This document shows, piece by piece, positions 56,656-64,000 of a stretch of DNA of 64,000 bases. Origin of the DNA: Carettochelys insculpta (Eukaryota; Chordata; Testudines; Carettochelyidae); contig NC_134138.1 of NCBI RefSeq assembly GCF_033958435.1, positions 188,019,298-188,083,297 of the forward strand, in the 5' to 3' direction. The notes under the pieces were generated by a model. That model saw only the letters and a program-made list of their open reading frames with translations. It did not search any database and was not told where the DNA came from. Every line of letters begins with the position of its first letter. The stretch's first letter is position 1. The position numbers and the translations under genes were made by a program.

Positions 56656-57428
56656 CTGTCGGTCCACTCCCACGGTCCAGAGATCCCCGGGGGGCGGACG
56701 CCCGGCTGCTGCTCCGGGAGGGCGGGAGGAGGATCTGCAGCCCAGACTCTGAGGAGGAGGAGCCCCCCTCCTCCTCCTCCTCCTCCTGCCATGATGGCCC
56801 GGGGGTGGGCTCCAGGGGGGGCCCCCGGGGTGCGGGGCTTATCTCCAGGACGGACTCCGGCTGCAGGGCCTGCTGGGGCTCGTCAGCCAAGGTATCAAGG
56901 GTGGCCGGAGGGGAGGAGGTGTGCTGGGGGCCCAGGATGTCCCTGAGCTCCCTGTAAAAGGGGCAAGTGACAGGGGCGGTCCCAGATCAGCCGTCCGCAT
57001 CCTGGGCCCGGGCGTAACCCTGCCGTAGCTCCTTAACCTTACTCCTGACATGGTCAAGAGTGCGGGCAGGGTGACCCCGGGCGGCCAGGCCCACGGACAG
57101 CCGAGCGAACGCATCCGCGTTCCGCCTCTTGCTCCCCATTACCTGGAGCACCTCCTCCTCGCTCCAGAGCCCCAGCAGGTCCCGCAGCTCGGCCTCCATC
57201 CAGGAGGGGCCCCGCTGCCACTTCCCAGCCTGGCTGCCGGGCTGGCTGGCCTGGATGCTTTGGCTCCCCTGGGGGGGGCTCCCCTGGGGGCGCTGGGGGG
57301 GCTGCCGGGCAGCCATGGCAGGTGCTGGCCCTGTTCTGGGTGGCTGAGGGACGTGCAGGCTGGCCGCGTGTCTAGGCTGCCGCCTGCACGTTCCCCCAGC
57401 TTCCTGCACAGGAAGGGAGGGGGAGGGG

Positions 57429-57439
57429 ACCTTTAAGGG
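57429..57439 (-). promoter_or_regulatory. TTTAA-type box before SANT gene
   Basis: CCTTAAAGG on the minus strand, about 115 bp upstream of the SANT ATG, the same spacing as in element 1. Confidence 0.35.
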
Positions 57440-57943
57440 GCTGTTCCACGCGGCCACCATTGAGCTGAGGGACTGGAGAGAGCGTCTCTCAACCCCTCAG
57501 CTGATGGCCGCCATGGAGGACCCCGCAATTTCGACGTTGCGGGACACGCAACGACTACACGGTCCCTACTTCGATGTTGAACATCGAAGTAGGGCGCTAT
57601 TCCTATCTCCCGATGAGGATAGCGGCTTCGACATCTCGCCGCCTAACGTCGAAGTTAACTTCGAAATAGCGCCCGACACGTGTAGCCGTGACGGGCGCTA
57701 TTTCGAAGTTAGTGCCGCTACTTCAAAGTAGCGTGCACGTGTAGACACGGCTAGTAAGTCCCAACCCTCACAGAAGTCAATGGAAAAGCTCAATGTGTTT
57801 CAATGGGAGTTGGATCAGCCCCTAATAATTTTCTTTCCATACTCCTTGGAGTCTCCAGATGGAATTATGTGGTCCCATAGCAAAACTACCACTCTGGCAT
57901 ATCTCCTTATCATTGGCTGTGATGCTGCAGCACTTTCACCCCA

Positions 57944-58085
57944 GGCCTGGCCTACACTACAAAGCTACGTTGATATAAGTCGCCTGGCATTGACCTATTT
58001 ATGCATGTAGCTACACTCATATTTATCTCTATCATAAGTGCCCCATTGCAATGACACTGTAACACAACTTTCCCAAACAGCACTG
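57944..58085 (+). repeat. MITE left-end fragment
   Basis: 'ggcctggcctacactacaaa' and 'cgttgatataagtcgcctgg' form one end of a TIR element of the general GGCCTGGTCTACAC type. It breaks off before the CR1 at 58.1 kb and no right end is found. Confidence 0.55.
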
Positions 58086-58126
58086 AACTGAGATCAACAT
58101 ACTGAAGTCAATGCAAAAAACATTGG

Positions 58127-58694
58127 AAAATGTTCAGAAAAGGGTAACAAAAATGATTAGGGGTTTGGAATGGGTGCCAGATGGAGAAAGATTAAAGAGA
58201 GTGGGAATTTTCAGCTTAGAAAAAAGGAGAATAAGGGGGATATGATAGAGGCTATAAAATCACGACTGGTGTGGGAAAAGTGAACACAGAAAAGTTATTT
58301 AATTGTTCCCATAACAAAAGAACTCGGAGTCACCAAATGAAATTAATGGGTAGCAGGTTTAAAACTAACAAACGGAAGTTCTTCACATGTGCATAGTAGG
58401 CCTGTGGAACCCTTTGGCAAGGGAGGCTGTGAAGACAGAGATTTAACTGGGTTCAAAACAGAACTAGGTAAATTCATGGAGGTTAGGTCCATCAATGGGT
58501 ATTAGTTAGGATGGCCAGGAATGGTGTCCCTAGCCTCTGTCTGTCAGAGGTTGGAAATGGATGTCCAGGAATCCCTTTCATGATTACCTGTTGTGTTCAC
58601 TCCCTCTGGGGCAACAGGCATTCATCTCTGTTGGAAGACAGGATACTGGGCTAGATGGACATTTGGTCTGACCCAGTATGGATGTTCTTATGTC
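58127..58694 (+). repeat. CR1 LINE 3' part, different subfamily
   Basis: 'gttcagaaaagggtaacaaa', 'atgattaggggtttggaatg' and a typical 3' end: 'gatactgggctagatggaca', 'tggtctgacccagtatggat' and 'gttcttatgtc'. This 3' end differs from the ATTCTATGAT-ended copies at 8, 36, 45 and 50 kb, so it is another CR1 lineage. Reading frames are heavily damaged. Confidence 0.85.
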
Positions 58695-59689
58695 AAGCCT
58701 AACCCAGTCCTCCAGCTGCTGTCTCATAATGTCTGATAGGCTGTATCTACAATATGAAATAAAGTCAAATTTATTAAAAGTCAACTTTGTAACACTGGAT
58801 TTAATAAAGTTGACCTTGAGTGTCCACATCTGCCCACAAAGTTGACTTAGTGCATCCCTACTAAATGGTCAAAGTTGGACTGTTGCAGCAGTGCATTGTG
58901 GGAACTTATCCCACAGTTCCCTCAGCCCTGGGGCATTCTAGGTTTTTTTCCTGGTGTGTTATAGAAAAAAAATGCCCCACAAGTGACCGAGGGTGTGTGA
59001 TGTCATCTTCTCAAACTGCATTGCCCTCGTTTCCCTCCTGTTGAAAAGAAATGAACATTTTTCAGAAGTCTCTTTCCTCAATGAGAAAACTTGTTTGAGT
59101 TTTCCGCATTATGGATCTTGTTACCAAATGTATTCTGAGAGCACCCAGTTGACTGAACCATTTCAACAGGTTGGGCTTCAGAAGCTGAAGCCCATGATAC
59201 ACAAATGGTACAAACTGGCTCCATGCAACTGGGAAAAGACTTCATATTATTCTCAAGGAAAGAAGACACAATGCAAAAGTGGTAGCGTATTGATAGTCTA
59301 TCTGGCAGAAGGAACTAGGTTTGAAGTTGAGAGAGAAATCTTTGAGTCCTCATCACATAGAAGTGAAGAATGTTCTAAGGAGGCCATTGCACTGATGTCT
59401 CCAACATGATGTGAGGAGGCTGTTAGACGTATTTGCTCCAGACTTATTAAGAATCCCCAAGACTAAACAGAAGAGACGAAAAGAATCCCACTGGGTGTTG
59501 ATGTCAAGTGGCTGCTGGAAGGAGCCATTACTCTGTCAGATGTGGCTCAAGAAGAGAAGGAAAAGTTAAGGAAGAATTAGAAGATAGAAAAGTTGAGGAA
59601 AGAATAAAGGGATTCCCTTGCCTCTTCTAGTAAAGAGAGAGAGCCCACAAGCTCCATTCCTTCATTGGAAATCATCCTTAGAGACACAC

Positions 59690-60030
59690 AATTTGGGAAG
59701 GGAGAATACTGGTACCTTGGGCAGGGCAGCCCCATAAAATGTTTGTGGCCCAGGACCAGCCAGCCCCCCGAGTGGATGGTGCCTTGGGGGACCAGCCCAC
59801 TAAAATTTCTGTGGCCTGGGGTCAGCCCCTGGCACATGGTGCCTTGGGGCGGGAGCAGCCCCAGAGACTGTTGAGCAACTTGTTGACATGGTTCAATTGG
59901 TTGTGCACCTGAGGGGTGGGAGGACACCCCACAAAATTTCTGTGTCCAGGGGACAAGACCCTGGCACATGGTGCCTTGGGGAGGGCCAACTCCCTAAAAT
60001 TTCTGTGTCCTGGGCACATGGTGTAAATTC
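59690..60030 (+). repeat. Tandem repeat, 'aaaatttctgtg' units
   Basis: 'ctggcacatggtgccttggg' and 'ctaaaatttctgtggcc'-like pairs recur about four times at uneven spacing of 80-120 bp. Confidence 0.7.
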
Positions 60031-60065
60031 TATATGTTGACGCTTTTAAGAATGAGCCCTGGAAA

Positions 60066-60720
60066 ATGTGAAGTGCAGTAAACAAGATTATCACAGGAAG
60101 ATGCCTTCACCCCACACAGCGCAGGACATGCTGCTGTCTGGAAGCATGGTCCACACTGCACAGCTGGCACATGGTGTGGTGGGGTGGAAGCTAGTCACAT
60201 GTTGTGAAGGGGTGGAGGCTAGACTGACAGCCACATGGCGCTAGGTGGGGTGTTGGAAGGCTACGGCCCCATACAAATGTGAAGCTCAGAAAAGAAGTTT
60301 CTCGGCCTCTCTTGCTAAATCCTGTACAGGGAAGAAGCCTTCACCCCACACACGGCAGAACATGCTGCTGTCTGCAAGCATGGTCCCCACAGCCCAGTTG
60401 CCATGTGGTGTGGTAGGGCAGGGTGGTGACTGGCACACCTGCCATATGGTACCTGAGGGGGGCTAGCCACATGGTGTGGTGGAGTGGGCACCTGGAGTTG
60501 GGGGCTGCCCCATACAAATGTGAAGTGCAGAAAATAAGTTTCTTGGCTTCTCTTGCTAAATCCTGTGCAGGGAAGAACCCTTCACCCTGCAGAGGTCAGG
60601 ACATGCTGCTATCTGCAAGCATGACCCCCACAGCCCAGCCACCATGTGGTGTGGTGGGGCTGGAGCTAGACTGCCTGGCTCTCCTGATGGGTCCATGTTG
60701 GGGCTCTTTTGCAACCCTGA
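60066..60720 (+). repeat. Tandem repeat, about 240-bp unit
   Basis: 'atacaaatgtgaag' plus 'agtttct.ggc.tctcttgc' plus 'ccttcacccc' plus 'acatgctgctgtctgcaagc' begin again at about 60272 and 60512, with a partial unit from 60066. A single unit is present in copy A near 35330. Confidence 0.75.
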
Positions 60721-61294
60721 TAAATCATGGCTAGATGTGATTGCCATGCTGACTAGAAAGAAAATGAATTCAAATTGTAGGGCTTCCAGTTTCCTACCTT
60801 CTGCACACCTGGAGAGCAGCGGAGGTGACAGCTGCTAGAAGGGACACATTCCAGGCATTGTGGGACACCTCTGGAGGCCAATAAAATTGATAAAACATAA
60901 CACTGTTTCCACACTAGCCCTAAGTCAACATTTTAAATTCAAACTTGTCATTACACTGCATCGGGAGGGTGGGGGTGAGAAAGTCAACCTTAGCGTCCAC
61001 TAATATCAACCTAATGATATTTGCAGTGAAGACAGTCACATTGTAAAATCAAGTTAAGTCACTTAAAATTGACTTCCTCCTCTATTGTAGATATAGCCAC
61101 AGTGACACAATGGTCAAAATTATGAAGGGATCATGGGAATCATAAGCTACTCCCCTTCCTCTCCTTTAGCTTCTTGAAATATCTTTTCCTGATTTCCCAG
61201 CTTGGTGAGCACACCTACAATCTCTCCCTTGTGAACTGGACAAATTACCATGCCAGCTCCATACCTCAGACACACTCCCATATAGAGAAGATAT

Positions 61295-61720
61295 GACGCA
61301 CTGGATCACCTGGACCTATGAGTAGAGGAAGCTGTGGAAGTATGGCTGCAGACCAGTTGCAGAAACATGGACATCAGCGAAAAGACTGCACAGGAAATAA
61401 AGGCATAAAACAGGGATTAGCAGTGCCACATGAAAGCAAATGAACTGTTGCAGGTACATCATAGTCCAGGGAGGCCAACCAGAGATCTCTCAGAGATCAC
61501 TGTGGATACCTTCAAAGAGCCCAATACACACACCCTTGCCATGAACAATGGGGGAGATGGGGAGGGACAAGCATCAGTGGGCAGCTATGCCATGAGTCAG
61601 GATCTTTTCCAGGCTCTGCTGAAGTCTAGTCAGTCCCACCAGACAAGCACGGACAAGCCCACTGAAGTGGAAATAACCTTAGGTAGCTCTGTGCATTCAC
61701 CTTTTCCTTACAATGTTTAA
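61295..61720 (+). pseudogene. Relic of a Harbinger Myb/SANT-like gene
   Basis: Read across frame breaks, the text runs ALDHLDL, a stop where the family has LW, VEEAVEVWLQTSCRNMDISE, KTAQEIKA, NRD and QCHMKANELLQVH. This is the pattern of a trihelix SANT domain (DLW, EE, RRN.D, E.IA..M...G, CH.KIKELRQ). The following open stretch has an acidic, Ser/Gln-rich tail (SQDLFQALLKSSQSHQTS). It is a different lineage from elements 1 and 2 and has several stops. The stretch from 61099 to 61294 may be its 5' part. No host function is implied. Confidence 0.6.
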
Positions 61721-61903
61721 ATATAGAGACAGTGCCAGGCCTATTTTCAGTTTTACTTGAATGAGAAGATATAGCAGTACAGAGATCTAGTTACCTGCTT
61801 TTCATTAGCCTGTAGGAATGAGGTAGCAGACATGCAGAACAGTTTCCTTACATATACAGATGTCCAGTGTATCCTCCTGAGAGATTATGATGAAACCTTC
61901 ATA

Positions 61904-62275
61904 CAATCATAGAACACTAGAACTGGAAGGGACTTCAAGAGGTTATCTACTCCAGTCCCAACACTCACAGCAGACCAAGTACCATCTGGACCATCCCTGA
62001 TAGATGTCTATCTAACATGCCCTTAAATATTTCCAATGATTGAAAACCCACAACCTCACTAGTCAATATATTCCAGTGTTTAACTACCCTAACAGTTTTT
62101 CTTAATGTCCAGCCTAAATCTCTTTTGCTGCAGTTTAAGCCCATTGCTTCTTGTCCTATCCTCAAAGGATAAGAAGAGCAATTTTTCTCCCTTCTCCTTG
62201 TAATACTCTTTTAGGTACTTGTAAACCGCTATCATGTCCCCTCTCAGTCTTCCTTTTTCATGAAATACTTTGTGA
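61904..62275 (-). repeat. CR1 3' end fragment
   Basis: Antisense CR1 3' end 'aatcatagaacactagaact', followed by the ORF2 C-terminus read backwards (FRLDIKK, RTRSNGLKLQQK, RLRGDMIAVYKYLKEYY) with stops. It lies between the SANT relic and the transposase relic. Confidence 0.85.
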
Positions 62276-62504
62276 TAGTTTTCCAAAGGCTTCTAGGGAT
62301 GATCCACCTTACTTCCTTCACAGTAGGACACGTTCCAACTCTACTCCACAGGGATGTAGGCAGGAACAACTGATGTGAACAGGCTAGTGGCACGCAGGCC
62401 CCTATGTGGCTTCTGGATGCCAGTAGCAGCTGTGCTCTTTGTGACTTTGTGACCTTCAGGAATGAGATACCAGCTAAAAATCACCAACACCTGAAGAAAA
62501 CAGT
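62276..62504. other. Unassigned spacer
   Basis: Between the CR1 and the MITE. It may belong to the decayed Harbinger relic, but nothing specific is seen. Confidence 0.35.
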
Positions 62505-62780
62505 ACTCAGGGCTTCTCACACTTAAAAATGCTACAGGGCCTGAACTGCAGCTGTGCCACAATAGTGCTTGAGTATAGACATTACCTATCCCAATGGGAG
62601 GGATTCTCCTATCAGTACAGTCACGCTGTCTCTGAGAGGCAGTAGCTAGACTGACGGAAAAATTCTTCCTTCAACTGAGAGACATTTACACAGTATCTTA
62701 GGCCCACTAAACTACACTGGTCTGGGGCGTGGATTACAACACCGGAACATTACATAATCACCTTATTTAATACTCTAATG
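62505..62780. repeat. Degenerate MITE
   Basis: 'gagtatagacattacctatc', 'ccaatgggagggattctcc', 'cagtagctagactgacgg' and 'aaattcttccttcaactgag' form a self-complementary set of blocks like those in the 50.5-kb MITE. The ends are too decayed to fix. Confidence 0.45.
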
Positions 62781-62984
62781 GGAATAAGAGAAGGGAACTG
62801 AGAAATTTATGTTCTGTTTGCAGTTACAACAGAAAACAAAATTATAAATCTGTCTGTTTTATCTTTAAGTGCTGTCTTGTCGCTTTGACAGATTCCCCCT
62901 CTGTGCCCACAGTATGCTGGACCCTAGTGAGGACAAGAAAGAAGTGGATTGGGGCTGATTTGTTCAGCAAGATCTTACAAGCCA

Positions 62985-63170
62985 GTGCTTTGCTGGACTG
63001 TGAATAGCGGGTGAAGATGGCAGACAACCTGGAAAAGACAAGAGCAGACTGGGGAAAGGCCCAGCAGTTCCAACTCTGAAATGATTTCCCACTGACCAGT
63101 AGAAAACCAACATGACAAATCTATAGTGCATGGTTACCATTTCCTTCTCAAATGTCAGTGCAGCTCTCAT
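62985..63170 (-). pseudogene. Possible relic of a Harbinger transposase
   Basis: The minus-strand text MRAALTFEKEMV, then FYWSVGNHFRVGTAG, resembles the N-terminal HTH region of vertebrate Harbinger transposases (R..L..EK.V, Y.SVG..FGVGKS). Only this block is legible and no DDE residues could be recovered. Its orientation, opposite to the SANT relic at 61.3 kb, matches the convergent layout of elements 1 and 2. This is weak on its own and gains support from that context. Confidence 0.38.
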
Positions 63171-63200
63171 TCTAGAGTCCCTTCTCCAGAGGGCTGGTCT

Positions 63201-64000
63201 AAGCTTGGCATAGAAAACAAGAAATGTGACCTTTCACATCTCGATGTTCTGCAGCCACTGTTTGTTGTCCCAAATTATGATGAAATTGCACGAGTCAATG
63301 CTTATTTCTCAGGCCCCAAAGTTGTGCTCTGTCTTCTGCAGCACTTCTAAGAATTCAACCAACAATCTTTTACTGGTTTTCGCATTATCCCTCTGCAATT
63401 AGTCATCAGAGAATTCACCACGTTCTCCTTTGTTGTAGGTCTTCTCAAAGCTCTTCAACTACTGGATGATCATTTGCCCTGTGTTTGCAACATTCAAGAC
63501 AATATAGCAGAGCCCTGAAGATTTCATGCTTCTGTTAGAGCTCAGTAAAAACTGCCATGTGGGTATGGGGGATTTTAAAAACGTTATGAAAATTATGGGA
63601 TACCGATGGCATTATGAATGGAGACAGATGTATGATGGGCCCTAAACCCCTTGCTGCCAGTTGCATCCGAGTGACTTGTTTCTGCACTTACAGTGCATTG
63701 CAAAAACTTCCAGGTGCAGGGTGGAAGGGAGTAGCACCTATGAAGCTTTGTGCTCCTTTGTGATGCAAAGCAGCACTAATGCCCCTTTGTACCCTGTTGT
63801 GCTCACACAGCGCCAACACATGCAGTCAAATATGCACACATAGAAGTGACAGACTAACTGCGATGGCTTTACAACAATATAACGTACATCAACCAAAGCT
63901 TGCAGTGTAGACATGACTTCAGTTTCCCCCAGAGTTCTTTGGCCAAGACAGCTCGTAAGAATGTCCTGGCCCCTCAGCCAGACCACTCTGCAGAGTACTG
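63201..64000. other. Mostly unassigned; one TIR-like end
   Basis: At 63898-63915, 'cttgcagtgtagacatgac' looks like a transposon right end (reverse complement 'gtcatgtctacactgcaag'), possibly the end of the relic Harbinger. No gene seen. Confidence 0.4.

Larger units (their letters stand above)
55258..57316 (-). pseudogene. Myb/SANT-like DNA-binding protein of Harbinger element 2
   Basis: The partner gene of the transposase. The ATG at 57316 opens MAARQPPQRPQG. The SANT (trihelix, Myb_DNA-bind_4-like) domain is complete: RGPSWMEAELRDLLGLWSEE, EVLQVMGSKRRNADAFARL, then LAARGHPARTLDHVRSKVKE and LRQGYARAQ. An in-frame TGA at 56987-56989 comes just after it. Beyond it in the same frame are CPFYRELRDILG and an acidic Glu-run plus Ser patch (about 56750-56800), then a GT-AG intron (55837-56655). 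Exon 2 holds MDPQLLAIHRRQLEVTEQRL and RRLDLQERALAW, probably a coiled coil, then YMETFNRLVDYLAPP. A frame change follows in the proline-rich C-terminus, so the stop at 55258 is an estimate from element 1. Apart from the TGA the domain could still fold and bind DNA. Confidence 0.83.
53097..57752 (+). mobile_element. Two-gene PIF/Harbinger transposon, element 2
   Basis: A 4,656-bp element, the best preserved here. Its ends are GGCTACATCTACACG and, in reverse complement, AGCCGTGTCTACACG. AGT is duplicated at 53094-53096 and 57753-57755. The transposase gene is on the plus strand and the SANT gene on the minus strand; they converge as in element 1, but the whole element is inverted relative to it. 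It is longer than element 1 mainly because of a roughly 440-bp insert in the SANT intron. It is strongly GC- and CpG-rich against AT-rich flanks. Confidence 0.94.
58739..61098. mobile_element. About 2.4-kb TIR element, copy B
   Basis: The ends GGCTGTATCTACAATATGAA and, in reverse complement, GGCTATATCTACAATAGAGG are inverted repeats. The flanks ATA and ACA could be a 3-bp duplication with one change. The text follows copy A through most of its length. A 138-codon ORF (58993-59409) has no recognisable domain and is not conserved in copy A, so I do not call it a gene. Two tandem-repeat regions fill the right half. Confidence 0.65.

Noticed and set aside
58993..59409. 138-codon ORF as a transposase or captured gene
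   Set aside because: No recognisable motif, and copy A has no matching open frame.
59690..60720. CRISPR-like array
   Set aside because: Repeats are long, uneven and diverged, with no constant short repeat and unique spacers; the sequence is vertebrate and within a transposon.

Overview
The window looks like repeat-dense, gene-poor nuclear DNA of a sauropsid, most likely a turtle (a crocodilian is the alternative). The reasons are several generations of CR1 LINEs, Penelope-like retroelements (PLEs) with a GIY-YIG endonuclease, and many PIF/Harbinger DNA transposons and MITEs whose ends read GGCYRTGTCTACAC. No host exon, tRNA, rRNA or CRISPR array was recognised. Everything coding that I can support belongs to transposable elements, so the window is probably intergenic or deep intronic.

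Layout. 0-2.3 kb: AT-rich DNA with old MIR/L2-like and CR1 remnants. 2.3-6.4 kb: a 4.07-kb two-gene Harbinger (element 1, TSD ATT). 6.9-9.7 kb: CR1 copies. 10.1-11.7 kb: a hAT-like MITE with an 8-bp TSD and a candidate solo LTR. 11.9-14.2 kb: a PLE insertion with a 13-bp TSD, carrying its own inverted tail and split by a 436-bp palindromic MITE. 15.7-16.3 kb: a second inverted PLE insertion. 18.4-22.5 kb: nested TIR elements, including a 700-bp internal-deletion Harbinger. 24.9-33 kb: scattered MITEs and a cluster at 29.9-31.6 kb. 33.9-36.9 kb: a 2-kb TIR element followed by a CR1. 40-51 kb: MITEs, CR1 fragments and long silent stretches. 52.7-57.8 kb: another inverted PLE insertion, then a 4.66-kb two-gene Harbinger (element 2, TSD AGT) in the opposite orientation to element 1. 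57.9-64 kb: CR1, another copy of the 2-kb TIR family, and the relic of a third two-gene Harbinger.

How the genes work together. In elements 1 and 2 a DDE transposase gene and a Myb/SANT-like DNA-binding gene start near opposite ends, are transcribed inward and converge. Each has one GT-AG intron. In PIF/Harbinger transposons both proteins are needed: the Myb-like protein binds DNA and helps bring in the transposase, which cuts. Element 2 keeps an uninterrupted transposase catalytic core. Both N-termini are frameshifted and both SANT genes are broken. The many MITEs sharing these terminal motifs are probably non-autonomous clients of such elements.

The most interesting structural signal is that five separate PLE-type insertions each consist of an antisense tail joined to a sense copy, and each is bounded by an 11-14 bp direct target repeat.
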